Source: JADGHX01 sp035760965 (GTDB lineage Bacteria; Pseudomonadota; Gammaproteobacteria; Steroidobacterales; Steroidobacteraceae). Taken from it: 64,000 nucleotides of DNA. Under the pieces are notes generated by a model. The model was given only the letters and a program-made list of their open reading frames with translations, was not told the origin of the DNA and did no database searches. How positions within the stretch are numbered: the stretch's first letter is position 1; each line of letters begins with the position of its first letter. Shown here piece after piece: positions 44,332 through 53,061 of the stretch. The translations under genes were made by a program, and so were the position numbers. The stretch covers positions 62,001 to 126,000 of the forward strand of contig DASTRY010000008.1 of NCBI GenBank assembly GCA_035760965.1. Direction: 5' to 3'.

Positions 44332-45738
44332 TCAGCGGCTTTCGAATTCCACGACCACTCGCAAGCCCGGTGCATTGTCTTCCAGCGCAAGCCGCGCGTG
44401 GTGCAGGCGCGCGATCGCGGCGACGAGGCTCAACCCGAGCCCGCTGCCACCGGGGCTCTTCGTCGAGAGCTGCACGAAAGGACGCAACGCGCGCTCGCGA
44501 TCTTCCGGCGGAATGCCCGGCCCGTTGTCGGCCACTTCGAGCCGCGCGGTGCGCCCGACGTTGCGCACCGTGACGCGTATCGCCCCGCCCCGTCCGACGT
44601 GTCTCAGCCCGTTCTCGATGAGATTCACGAGCAGCTGCGTGAGCAGCTGTCGATTGCCGATGACGCCGGCCGGCTCCACGTCGCATTCGAGCGTGAGGCC
44701 CTGGTCGCGCGCCGCGGGCTCGTAGAGCGCGCAAATTTCCGACGCCAGATCGCCGAGCGCCACCGGCGCGCTTTCCGCGAGAGGCGCGCCCGATTCGGCG
44801 TGCGCGATCTGCAGCAGCACCGCGAGGGTCCGCTGCAGCGAGTCGATGTCCTGCAGTGCGCGATCGAGCGCCGCACGCGCTTCTTCGGCCGTGGCGGGGT
44901 CGCGGATCAGCTCCTCGAGCCGGCCGCGAAGGCGGAAGAGCGGACCGCGCAAATCGTGCGCGGCACTGTCGAAGGTGGCGCGCAGCACGCCCGTTTGCCG
45001 ATCCAGCCGTGCGAGCACGCGGTTCACCGCCGACGCGAGCGAATCGAACTCATCGCTCGCACCGGATACCGGCAGGCGCCGCGACAGATCGCCGGCGAGA
45101 ATGCGTTCGCACTCCCCCGAGACCGTGCGCACGCGCGCCAGCAATCGCTGGCTCAACCAGAAGCCCATGAGCGCGCCGAGCAGCGCGGTCCCGCCAATGC
45201 CCCACAAGGTCGCTGCTCGAAAGCGGTCCTGAAACACGCGCCGCTGCGAGACTTCCGTTCCGACGAGCAGGTAGCCCTCCGGCAGCGTGAGCATGCGCGC
45301 CCGCACCGGATGGAATTCCATCCCGCTCTCGCGGCCCGATTCGACGGTGAACTCGAACCACGTCGAGCGCGGCACCTCGCTCCCGAACGGCCACTTCTCG
45401 ATGTTGCCCGCGAGCTTCTGCAGGCGCCGATCGACGAGAAGATAGATCGCGCGCGCGCGTCCCCAGGTCTCGTTCAGCCGCGTCAGCTCCGCGGTGACCC
45501 CGGCAAGCCCTTCGCGGTCGTATTCGTCCGCGAGCGCGTCGAGCTCGATGCCGATGACGTGATCGACTTCGTTCGACAGCGCGGTCTCGGTCAGGAGGTA
45601 GATCGTGCCGAGCAGAACGCTGACGCCGATGGTGAAGAGCGCGCAGTACGCGAGCGCGAGACGGAATGCGCTCGTGCGCAGCGGACTGCCGAAGTGCGTC
45701 GGCGCACGCGTCTCCGCCTCCATCGGGTGCGCGACCAC
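44332..45738 (-). CDS. OmpR-partner sensor histidine kinase (CusS-like)
   Basis: A 468-residue inner-membrane kinase: two transmembrane helices (LALAYCALFTIGVSVLLGTIY and TLWGIGGTALLGALMGFWL) bound a periplasmic sensor of about 125 residues. HAMP follows, then HisKA with the phosphorylated His in DSAAHDLRGPLFRL, and HATPase with NLIENGLRHVG and GGSGLGLSLV. The H-box AHDLRGPL replaces the commoner SHELRTPL. Start is GTG 45738, with an in-frame ATG at 45723 as alternative. It lies 6 bp after the response regulator. The signal is unknown. Confidence 0.92.
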   Translation of the reverse strand: MVAHPMEAETRAPTHFGSPLRTSAFRLALAYCALFTIGVSVLLGTIYLLTETALSNEVDHVIGIELDALADEYDREGLAGVTAELTRLNETWGRARAIYLLVDRRLQKLAGNIEKWPFGSEVPRSTWFEFTVESGRESGMEFHPVRARMLTLPEGYLLVGTEVSQRRVFQDRFRAATLWGIGGTALLGALMGFWLSQRLLARVRTVSGECERILAGDLSRRLPVSGASDEFDSLASAVNRVLARLDRQTGVLRATFDSAAHDLRGPLFRLRGRLEELIRDPATAEEARAALDRALQDIDSLQRTLAVLLQIAHAESGAPLAESAPVALGDLASEICALYEPAARDQGLTLECDVEPAGVIGNRQLLTQLLVNLIENGLRHVGRGGAIRVTVRNVGRTARLEVADNGPGIPPEDRERALRPFVQLSTKSPGGSGLGLSLVAAIARLHHARLALEDNAPGLRVVVEFESR

Positions 45739-45744
45739 GGAAGC

Positions 45745-46419
45745 TCAGTCGCCGCGGACGACGTAGCCGGCGCCGCGCACCGTATGAATGAGCGGCTTCT
45801 CGAAACCCTTGTCCACGGCTTGTCGCAACCGGCTGATGTGCACGTCCACGAGATTCGTCTGCGGATCGAACTGCAAGTCCCACACGCCTTCGAGCAGCAT
45901 CGTGCGGGTGACGACCTGACCCGCTCGCCGCACGAGATACTCGAGCAGCGTGAACTCGCGCGCCGTGAGATCGAGCTCCTTGCCGCCGCGGGTCGCGCGG
46001 CGGCCGAGCAGGTCGAGCTCGAGATCGGCCACGCGCAGCACCGTCGTCGCTTGCGGGCCGGACTTCCGGCGCAGCAGCGCCTCGACTCGCGCGAGCAGCT
46101 CCGCGAACGCGAAGGGTTTCGTGAGGTAGTCGTCGCCGCCCGCACGCAGGCCTTTCACGCGATCGTCCACGGTGCCGAGAGCGCTCAGCACCAGCACCGG
46201 CGTCGTGCGGCCTTGCTGCCGCAGCAGCTGCACGATGGTGAGGCCGTCGAGGTGCGGCAGCATCCGATCGGTGATGATGACGTCGTAGTCCGTCTCGGTG
46301 GCGCGGAAGAGCCCGTCGCGACCATCGGCGGCGTGATCGACGGTGTAGCCGCTCTCGCGCAGCCCCTTCAGGATGAAGTGAGCGGCTTCCTCGTCATCCT
46401 CGATGAGCAGCAGACGCAC
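45745..46419 (-). CDS. OmpR-family response regulator (CusR/CzcR-like)
   Basis: A 224-residue regulator: receiver domain (MRLLLIEDDEEAAHF, Asp in VIITDRMLPHLDG, Lys in YLTKPFAF) and C-terminal winged helix (DLTAREFTLLEYLVRRAGQVV, NLVDVHISRLRQAVDKGF, IHTVRGAGYVV). The C-terminal sequence is closest to metal/copper-type regulators. It is the first gene of a two-gene operon with the kinase. A candidate target is the CTTAA-type box upstream of the psiF-like gene; this is inferred from proximity. Confidence 0.94.
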   Translation of the reverse strand: MRLLLIEDDEEAAHFILKGLRESGYTVDHAADGRDGLFRATETDYDVIITDRMLPHLDGLTIVQLLRQQGRTTPVLVLSALGTVDDRVKGLRAGGDDYLTKPFAFAELLARVEALLRRKSGPQATTVLRVADLELDLLGRRATRGGKELDLTAREFTLLEYLVRRAGQVVTRTMLLEGVWDLQFDPQTNLVDVHISRLRQAVDKGFEKPLIHTVRGAGYVVRGD

Positions 46420-46441
46420 GGGCGCGTACCTTGGGCTCCAA

Positions 46442-48337
46442 TCAATCCCAACCGCACTGCTGATTCTTGTTCTGCTCTTTCAGCCAGGCGATGAGCGGCT
46501 GGAAGTACTCGATGATCGCGCTCGCGTCGATCTCCCGCTTGCCGGTGAGCTTCTCGAGCGTGTCCTGCCAGGACTGGCTCTGACCGAGCGCGAGCATCTG
46601 CCCGAACTTCTCGCCGGCCGCCTTGTTGCCGAACACCGAGCACTCGTGCAGCGGGCCCTTGTAGCCGGCCGCCTCGCAGAGCGCTTTGTGGAACTGGAAT
46701 TGCAGGATGTACGAGAGGAAATACCGCGTGTAGGGCGTGTTGTCCGGGATGTGGAATTTCGCGCCCGGGTCGAAGTCCGCCTCGGTGCGCGCGACGGGTG
46801 GCGCGATACCCTGATACTTGCGGCGCAGGTCCCACCACGCCGCGTTGTAGTCCGCCGGCTGGATCTCGCCCGAGAACACCTTCCAGCGCCACAGATCGAT
46901 GAGGCGACCGAACGGCAGGAACGCGATCTTGTCGAGCGCGATCTTCATCTGCTGATTGATCACCGCCTCTGGGCTCGGCTTCACCGGCGAGATGAGGCCG
47001 ATCTTCGCCAGGTAGGACGGCGTGACCGAGAGGTTCACGGTGTCGCCGATCGCTTCGTGGAAGCCGTCGTTCGCGCCGTTGCGGAACAGGTTGGGCAGCG
47101 TGTTGTAGTGGAGGTAGTAGTAAATGTGGCCGAGCTCGTGATAGACCGTGAACAGGTCCTCTTCGGTCGGCGTGATGCACATCTTGATGCGCACGTCGTT
47201 CTGCGACGGGTCCATGTTCCAGGCGCTCGCGTGGCATACCACTTCGCGATCGCGCGGGCGCACGAGCATCGAGCGCTTCCAGAACGTCTCGGGGAGCTGC
47301 GTGAACCCGATGGACGTGTAGAAGCTCTCGGCCGAGCGCGTGATCCGCACCGCGTCCCACTTCTGCGCGGCGAGCTGCCGGTCCGCGGTTTCGATGCTCG
47401 CCGACGGGTAGGGCTTCAGCAGATCGTCGTAGATGTTCGCCCATTGCTGCGACCACATGTTGCCGAGCAGCGGGGCAGGGATCGGCTTGCCGGGCGGTAC
47501 TTTGTCCGCGCCATACTTCTTCGCGAGCACCGCGCGCGTGTGGCAGTGGAGCTGATCGTAGAGCGGCTTCACTTGCTGCCACAGCTTCTCGGCCATCGCA
47601 TCGAACTCTTCGGGCGACATGTCATAGCGCGCGCGCCACATGACGCCGAGATCCTTGAAGCCGAGCTCGCGCGCCCCTTCGTTCGCCAGCTCCACGAAGC
47701 GCGCGTAGGGTTTGCGCATCGGCGCGCCGATGTCGTGCCAGCCCTTCCACGCTTCGACGAGCTCGTCGTAGTTGCGGCTCTTGGCGAGCGTCTGCGAGAG
47801 CTGATCGAGGTTGCGGCAGGCTTCGGGTCCCTTGCCTTGCGGGCAGTACTTGCCTTCGCCGTACATGGCGCTGAGGCGCGCCAGGAGCTGCGTCATCTCG
47901 GCCCGGCGTGCCGCGTCGCGCGGCGCGGGCGCCGAGACGTTGACCCGCAGCAGGTGGATGGCGCGCGCGGTTTCCGGGGAGAGCTGCTGACCGTCGTAGC
48001 GCTTCGACTCCTCCGCCGCCTGGCCGAGATACGCGAGGTAGCGATCGTTGGCGCGCGCGTTGAGCATCTCCGTGTCGGGCGTAATGTACGTCTCCTGCAC
48101 CCAGCCCGCCGCGTTGCCCTCGAGGTCGAGCGCATCGAGATCGTGGTTCACGCGCGCCACGAACTCGTCGGCGGTCTCCTGCTTCTGCGACGTGCCTTGC
48201 GTCGATGTCGACGCGCTGCTGTCACCGCCGCAGGCGGTGAGCGCCAGGGAGAGCGCCGCAACCGCCCCCGCGAGCAGTCCGTGTTCGATAGGGCGGCCGG
48301 CTGCACGAGGCTGGACGACTGCGGCACTCATGGTCAT
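46442..48337 (-). CDS. M2 family peptidyl-dipeptidase (ACE-like) lipoprotein
   Basis: A 631-residue zinc metallopeptidase related to angiotensin-converting enzyme. The N-terminus has a lipoprotein signal (LLAGAVAALSLALTAC|GG), so it is probably anchored in the outer membrane facing the periplasm. The active site is YHELGHIYYYLHY with downstream zinc ligand in FHEAIGD. It removes dipeptides from peptide C-termini. ATG 48337 has GGGGGGCG upstream and overlaps the stop of the POT transporter gene (ATGA). The pair suggests peptide trimming coupled to di/tripeptide uptake. Confidence 0.92.
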   Translation of the reverse strand: MTMSAAVVQPRAAGRPIEHGLLAGAVAALSLALTACGGDSSASTSTQGTSQKQETADEFVARVNHDLDALDLEGNAAGWVQETYITPDTEMLNARANDRYLAYLGQAAEESKRYDGQQLSPETARAIHLLRVNVSAPAPRDAARRAEMTQLLARLSAMYGEGKYCPQGKGPEACRNLDQLSQTLAKSRNYDELVEAWKGWHDIGAPMRKPYARFVELANEGARELGFKDLGVMWRARYDMSPEEFDAMAEKLWQQVKPLYDQLHCHTRAVLAKKYGADKVPPGKPIPAPLLGNMWSQQWANIYDDLLKPYPSASIETADRQLAAQKWDAVRITRSAESFYTSIGFTQLPETFWKRSMLVRPRDREVVCHASAWNMDPSQNDVRIKMCITPTEEDLFTVYHELGHIYYYLHYNTLPNLFRNGANDGFHEAIGDTVNLSVTPSYLAKIGLISPVKPSPEAVINQQMKIALDKIAFLPFGRLIDLWRWKVFSGEIQPADYNAAWWDLRRKYQGIAPPVARTEADFDPGAKFHIPDNTPYTRYFLSYILQFQFHKALCEAAGYKGPLHECSVFGNKAAGEKFGQMLALGQSQSWQDTLEKLTGKREIDASAIIEYFQPLIAWLKEQNKNQQCGWD

Positions 48338-49848
48338 TTGACGCCCCCCATCAGCTTCTTCGCGAACGGCGTGATCGCGAACATCACGAGGCCGCCGATC
48401 ACGCCCCACCAGAAGAGCCACAGATACTGGCCCGGCATCGCCGCGATGTTGCTGGCGTCGAATTCACCGGCGAACTTGCCGGCGAGCCCGTTCCCGAGCG
48501 CGGTCGCGAGGAACCACAGGCCGAGCGCCTGCCCGACGAAGCGCGGCGGCGCGAGCTTCGACATCGAGCTCAAGCCGACGGGCGACAAGCACAGCTCGCC
48601 GAACGTGTGGAACATGTACGTGAAGATGAGCCAGGTCGGCAGCACCTTGTGTCCGCTGACGACGAACTGCGCGGCGAAGTACATCACCATGAATCCGACG
48701 CCCATCAGCGTGAGGCCGAGCGCGAACTTCACGGGCGCCGACGGATCGAGGTTGCGCTTGCCGAGGCTCACCCAGAGGGCTGCGAACACCGGCGAGAACA
48801 CGATGATGAAGAACGGATTGATGTTCTGGAGCACGCCCGCCGGCATCTCCCACCCGAGGAGGTGCCGATCGGTGTAGCGGTCCGCGAACAGGTTGAGCGA
48901 GGAGCCGGTCTGCTCGAAGCCCGCCCAGAACATCGCGCACGCCGCGAAGAGTGCGATCATCACGAGCACGCGCTTGCGCTCGGCGGGCGCGAGCCCCGCG
49001 AAGAACAGCATGTAGACGAAGTAGGCGGCGGCGAAGAGGCCCATCGCCCAGAGAGACTGATCGAGCAGCGTCTTCGGATCGATGTGGATGAAGCCGAAGA
49101 AGGCGGCGGCGACCGCCGCGAGAATCGCAACCGTGATGCCGATGACCGCGAGCCAGGCGTTGCGCGAATTCGCGAGCACGGCCGCCGACACACCTGGTGC
49201 GACGCCCGCGCTGCCGAGGTAGTTGCGCATCGACGCGAAGATCACGAGGCCGATCAGCATGCCGACCGCGGGCGTTGCGAAACCGAACCGCCAGCCGTAC
49301 GCCTGCGCGATGATCGGCACGAGCGTCGAGCCGAGGAACGCGCCGATATTGATGCCCATGTAGAAGATCGAGAAGCCGGCGTCGCGCCGCGAGCCGCCCT
49401 CCGGGTAGAGCTGCGCGACGACCGCGCTGATGTTCGGCTTCAGGAGACCGACGCCGAACACGAGCGCGACCAGGCCGACGAAGAAGATCTGCGCGGAGCC
49501 GAGCGCCAGCAGCGCGTTGCCGATGAAGATGAGGATGCCGCCGTACCACACGGCGCGCTGCGAGCCGGTCAGCCGATCCGCGATCCAGCCGCCGAACAGC
49601 GAGAGGAGGTACGTGCCGGCCGTGTACAAGCCGTAGATGGAATTCGCCGTCCGATCGTCGATTCCGAGGCCGCCGCTCTCGACCGTAGCGACCAGGAACA
49701 ACACGAGGATGGCGCGCATCCCGTAGTAGGTGAAGCGCTCCCACATCTCGGTGAGAAAGAGCGTGGCGAGCCCGATGGGTTGGCCGAGGAAGGTGCGGTC
49801 GTTGCCGGGAGCGACGGCAGTCGTCGAGGTTGCGGAGACATCGGTCAT
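48334..49848 (-). CDS. POT family proton-coupled di/tripeptide transporter
   Basis: A 504-residue inner-membrane carrier of the POT/PTR family with about 14 hydrophobic segments. It has the diagnostic E-x-x-E-R-F motif in TEMWERFTYYGMRAI, and FSIFYMGINIGAFLGSTL, the PTR2 signature region. It imports di- and tripeptides with protons. Its last bases overlap the M2 peptidase start, giving a two-gene peptide-use operon. tatABC lies upstream on the same strand, 73 bp away. Confidence 0.94.
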   Translation of the reverse strand: MTDVSATSTTAVAPGNDRTFLGQPIGLATLFLTEMWERFTYYGMRAILVLFLVATVESGGLGIDDRTANSIYGLYTAGTYLLSLFGGWIADRLTGSQRAVWYGGILIFIGNALLALGSAQIFFVGLVALVFGVGLLKPNISAVVAQLYPEGGSRRDAGFSIFYMGINIGAFLGSTLVPIIAQAYGWRFGFATPAVGMLIGLVIFASMRNYLGSAGVAPGVSAAVLANSRNAWLAVIGITVAILAAVAAAFFGFIHIDPKTLLDQSLWAMGLFAAAYFVYMLFFAGLAPAERKRVLVMIALFAACAMFWAGFEQTGSSLNLFADRYTDRHLLGWEMPAGVLQNINPFFIIVFSPVFAALWVSLGKRNLDPSAPVKFALGLTLMGVGFMVMYFAAQFVVSGHKVLPTWLIFTYMFHTFGELCLSPVGLSSMSKLAPPRFVGQALGLWFLATALGNGLAGKFAGEFDASNIAAMPGQYLWLFWWGVIGGLVMFAITPFAKKLMGGVK

Positions 49849-49921
49849 GGGGTACCGGTCCGTGCGCTAAAAAATTGCGGGCAGTCTGACCGATGTATCA
49901 GGAGCCGGGCAAGGCGGCCGC

Positions 49922-50698
49922 TCAGGTGCTCTTTTCGGTCTCCTGCTCGTCCGCGGTGTCCGGGCGCTTCATGCCGTTCAGGACGCGCGCCATGATGAGT
50001 CCGCCCTCGTACAGTCCGTACATCGGCAACGCCATGATGCACTGGGAGATGGCGTCCGGCGGCGTGAGGAAGGCCGCGACCACGAAGATGCCGATGAGGA
50101 CATAACCTCGCGCGCCCTTCAGCTTCTCGAGCGAAATGATGCCGGTCAGCACGAGCAGCACGACGACGACCGGCACCTCGAAGGCGACGCCGAACGCGAG
50201 GAACATCGTGAGCGTGAAGTCGAGGTACGCGCTGATGTCCGTCATCATCTCGACGCCGTTGGGCGTCGCGAGCGCGAAGAATTCGAACATCACGGGGAAC
50301 ACGAACAGGTACGCGAACACGACGCCGACATAGAACAGCAAGATCGACGACACGATCAGCGGCACCGCGAAACGCTTCTCGTGCTTGTAGAGGCCGGGCG
50401 CGACGAACGCCCACACCTGATACAGCACGTAGGGCATCGCGATGAAGAGCGCGACGAAGAACGAGAGCTTGAACGGCGTGACGAACGTCGAGGTCACGGT
50501 CGTCGCGATGAGGTGCGAATCCTTCGGCAGCTTCGCGAGCAGCGGCTTCGAGATGAACTCGAACAGCGGATTCGCGTAGTACGCGCACGGCAGGAACACG
50601 ATGCCCACCGCGACGAGCGCACGGATCAGGCGATCGCGGAGCTCGAGCAGGTGCGAGATCAGTGTGCCTTCGGCCAGCTTCTCAGATTCCGCGCTCAT
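49922..50698 (-). CDS. tatC: Sec-independent protein translocase subunit TatC
   Basis: A 258-residue six-helix membrane protein, the signal-peptide receptor of the twin-arginine pathway. Typical sequence: SHLLELRDRLIRALVAVG near the N-terminus, PYVLYQVWAFVAPGLYKHEKR and FGVAFEVPVVVVLL. Its ATG overlaps the end of tatB by 17 bp. A short C-terminal tail follows the last helix (KRPDTADEQETEKS). Confidence 0.96.
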   Translation of the reverse strand: MSAESEKLAEGTLISHLLELRDRLIRALVAVGIVFLPCAYYANPLFEFISKPLLAKLPKDSHLIATTVTSTFVTPFKLSFFVALFIAMPYVLYQVWAFVAPGLYKHEKRFAVPLIVSSILLFYVGVVFAYLFVFPVMFEFFALATPNGVEMMTDISAYLDFTLTMFLAFGVAFEVPVVVVLLVLTGIISLEKLKGARGYVLIGIFVVAAFLTPPDAISQCIMALPMYGLYEGGLIMARVLNGMKRPDTADEQETEKST

Positions 50699-51299
50699 GC
50701 GTGTGTGTGATGACCTCGCCGGGCCGAGTCGGCTCGTCGTCCGAGGCCGGCACCGGCTCGTGCGAGAAGGTGGAATGGGAGGGGGCCGTGTCCGGCTCGG
50801 ACTCTACGGCACCCGCGTGATCCGCGCTGGCCTCGTGCAGGGCGGAGCCGTTGGCGCCGTTAGACCCGGGCGCCGCGGCGTAGCTCGGCGGCTGATAGAC
50901 GTCGGCCTCGGGTTCCGGCGGCGGCCCGGCGTAGTGGCCGGGCGACATGGCCGGGTCATGCGGCGTGCCGGCCTCGGGCGTCGGGCCGGCGCTCTCGCCA
51001 GTGCCCGCCGCGGCAGCGTCCTGCGCGGCGTCTGGCTGCGTGCTTGCAGCCGCTGTCTCGCTCTCCGACTGCGACGAGGTGGCGCTGTGAGTGGACGTCG
51101 ACGAGGTCTCCTGCCACTTCTTCATGTCGGCGAGATTCACCTCGTCCTCGAGCTGCTCGCGGAACTGCTTGGCCATGGCGCGGGCGCGCCCGATCCAGCG
51201 GCCGACCTGTTGTGCGAGGCGCGGCAGCTTCTCCGGCCCCAGCACGATCAGGGCCAGCACGAAAATGACGAGCAGCTCGGTGAAACCGACTTCGAACAT
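50682..51299 (-). CDS. tatB: Sec-independent protein translocase subunit TatB
   Basis: A 205-residue protein with the TatB N-terminal helix MFEVGFTELLVIFVLALIVLG, the hinge PEKLPR and an amphipathic helix (QQVGRWIGRARAMAKQFREQ). The C-terminal 130 residues are low-complexity Ser/Ala/Pro/Glu, longer than in E. coli TatB (171 total) and probably disordered. It works with TatC in recognising twin-arginine substrates. It starts 16 bp after the tatA stop. Confidence 0.94.
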   Translation of the reverse strand: MFEVGFTELLVIFVLALIVLGPEKLPRLAQQVGRWIGRARAMAKQFREQLEDEVNLADMKKWQETSSTSTHSATSSQSESETAAASTQPDAAQDAAAAGTGESAGPTPEAGTPHDPAMSPGHYAGPPPEPEADVYQPPSYAAAPGSNGANGSALHEASADHAGAVESEPDTAPSHSTFSHEPVPASDDEPTRPGEVITHTHERGI

Positions 51300-51314
51300 C
51301 GCCGGCAGGCGTGA

Positions 51315-51554
51315 TCAGGCGACGCGGTCTTTCTTGTCCGCGTCCTTGCTCTCGGCCTTCTTCTCCGTGAAGTCGGCGTCGGGCTCATCACTGCGGATCT
51401 GCTTGCGGCCCTCTTCCTCGCCCTCGCTCATCGCGTTCTTGAAGCCCTTCACGGCGGACCCGAGGTCCGAGCCGATGGTGCGCAGCTTCTTCGCGCCGAA
51501 CACCAGCAACACGACTAGCAGGATGATGAGCAGCTCTTTCATCCCGATACCCAT
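51315..51554 (-). CDS. tatA: Sec-independent protein translocase subunit TatA
   Basis: A 79-residue pore-forming Tat subunit: MKELLIILLVVLLVFGAKKLR membrane helix region, amphipathic helix (GSDLGSAVKGFKNAMSEGEE) and an acidic/basic tail. The frame is open upstream to 51599; ATG 51554 with AGGAG 9-10 nt before it gives the family start MGIGMKEL. It is the first gene of tatABC. A TATGAT -10-like sequence lies about 34 bp upstream (51588-51593, reverse strand). Confidence 0.94.
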   Translation of the reverse strand: MGIGMKELLIILLVVLLVFGAKKLRTIGSDLGSAVKGFKNAMSEGEEEGRKQIRSDEPDADFTEKKAESKDADKKDRVA

Positions 51555-51701
51555 AGTCTCAACTCCTGCAAGGAAAACAGTAGGGGGATCATAGGCCAAA
51601 GAGGCCGGGCGAACCCATAAAGTTCGGCCTCGCCGGCTGCCGGGTTCACATGTCGGGCTGCCGGTACGGCGGCTCGATTGATGAGGGCGGCGCAGGCGGT
51701 C

Positions 51702-52151
51702 TCAACTCGACGCCGCCGTCTCCAACCAGAACGTCACAGGGCCATCGTTCACGAGCGCAACCTGCATGTCCGCGCCGAATTCACCTGTGGCGACGGGACT
51801 ATGCGTCGCGCGGGCTCGTGCGACCAGCAGCTCGAACAACCGCCGCGCTTCATCCGGGGCCGCTGCCGTACTGAATCCGGCGCGCGTGCCCTTGCGCGTG
51901 TCGGCCGCGAGCGTGAATTGCGACACGAGCAAAAGACCTCCGCCCGTATCGCGCAGGCTGAGGTTCATGCGTCCCGCCGCATCCGGGAAGATGCGGTAGG
52001 TCAGAACGCGTTCGAGCAGACGCTCCGCCGCCTGCGCATCATCGCCCCGCTGGACGCCGACGAACGCGAGGATGCCGCGCCCGATGGCGCCGACGATCCG
52101 GCCCTCGACGCGGACCTGGGCTTCGGTCACTCGTTGAATCAGCGCGATCAT
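51702..52151 (-). CDS. dtd: D-aminoacyl-tRNA deacylase
   Basis: A 149-residue DTD1-type enzyme that removes D-amino acids (and glycine from tRNA-Ala) from charged tRNAs. It has IALIQRVTEAQVRVEG at the N-terminus, the conserved LLVSQFTLAADTRKG active-site segment and the cross-subunit VNDGPVTFWLE motif. Length matches the E. coli enzyme (145). It is upstream of tatA on the same strand and divergent from the cytochrome c gene. Confidence 0.95.
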   Translation of the reverse strand: MIALIQRVTEAQVRVEGRIVGAIGRGILAFVGVQRGDDAQAAERLLERVLTYRIFPDAAGRMNLSLRDTGGGLLLVSQFTLAADTRKGTRAGFSTAAAPDEARRLFELLVARARATHSPVATGEFGADMQVALVNDGPVTFWLETAASS

Positions 52152-52241
52152 GGTGTGTCAGCGGCGGCGCACGGGCGCGTCAATCTTTGTCCGAGTGGAG
52201 AGCAATGTCGCGTAGGGTAACCGGATGGCGGCGCGTCCGAG

Positions 52242-52271
52242 TTGGCTTTTGGGGAGGCGAATCCGTAAGAT
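52242..52271 (+). promoter_or_regulatory. candidate promoter of the cytochrome c4-like gene
   Basis: TTGGCT (52242-52247), an 18-bp spacer and TAAGAT (52266-52271) precede the ATG at 52306 by 34 bp, with GGAGCG as ribosome site. Confidence 0.45.
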
Positions 52272-52305
52272 TCGGGGCCATTTTTGGGGTCGGTCGGAGC
52301 GTTAA

Positions 52306-53007
52306 ATGCGGTTTCGGGTCCGTTCGGGCGTTGTTCTGGCAGTGATGAGTTCCATGGCGCTCGCCGTCGCCGTGACCCAGGCTCAGGAGCAATCCGCGGC
52401 TCCGGAAAACGCGTCCGCCGCCTCTGCGGAGACGCCCGCGGCCCCCGTCGGCAATCCGGAGCGCGGTAGGCAAATCTCGTACACCTGCCTCGGCTGCCAT
52501 GGCGTGCCGGGCTACAAGAATGCCTATCCGACCTACAGCGTGCCGAAGCTCGAAGGCCAGCATCCCGAGTACATCGTGATCGCGCTTCAGGCGTATCGCT
52601 CGGGCGAGCGCTCGCATATCACGATGCATTCGCAGGCGTCGACGTTGACGGACCAGGACATGCGGGACATCGCGGCGTTCTTCGCGGGCCAGCCGCTCAC
52701 GCCGAATCCGGCCTCGCAGGCGAAGGCGCCGGAGGCGGCGCAGGTTTGCGTCGCGTGCCACGGGCAGGATGGCGTCGGCATCACGCCGCAATATCCCTCG
52801 CTCGCCGGGCAGCATGCGGATTACATCGAGCGCGCGCTGCACGACTACAAGAAGGGCGGGCGCAAGAACCCGATCATGTCCACGTTCGCCGGGCAGATCA
52901 AAGACTCGGACGTGAAGGTGATCGCGGAGTACTACTCGCAGCGCCAGCCGTCGCTGCACACCGAGCCGCGGCCGAGCACCATTCTCACTGCCGGCAGCGA
53001 TCGCTGA
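52306..53007 (+). CDS. diheme cytochrome c4-like protein
   Basis: A 233-residue exported electron carrier. A signal peptide (VVLAVMSSMALAVAVTQAQ) and an Ala/Glu/Pro linker precede two class-I cytochrome c domains, each with a heme attachment site: YTCLGCHG (about residue 60) and QVCVACHG (about 147), the two-domain arrangement of cytochrome c4. Axial Met ligands are expected in the ITMHSQAS and PIMSTFAG regions. It would shuttle electrons in the periplasm to a terminal oxidase. No cytochrome oxidase gene is near. Confidence 0.9.
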   Translation: MRFRVRSGVVLAVMSSMALAVAVTQAQEQSAAPENASAASAETPAAPVGNPERGRQISYTCLGCHGVPGYKNAYPTYSVPKLEGQHPEYIVIALQAYRSGERSHITMHSQASTLTDQDMRDIAAFFAGQPLTPNPASQAKAPEAAQVCVACHGQDGVGITPQYPSLAGQHADYIERALHDYKKGGRKNPIMSTFAGQIKDSDVKVIAEYYSQRQPSLHTEPRPSTILTAGSDR

Positions 53008-53020
53008 AGAAGGCTTGCGT

Positions 53021-53041
53021 GTGGGGGCGCTCGGCCCCCAC
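53021..53041. terminator. bidirectional hairpin between convergent genes
   Basis: GTGGGGGC and GCCCCCAC form a perfect 8-bp stem around GCTCG, between the cytochrome c4 stop and the S9 peptidase stop. No T-run follows on either strand. Confidence 0.5.
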
Positions 53042-53061
53042 CGGACTTCGGCGCCCGTGGC

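Noticed and set aside
44323..46494. Long forward frame opposite the two-component system
   Set aside because: Shadow of the kinase and regulator genes, whose domains are unmistakable on the reverse strand.
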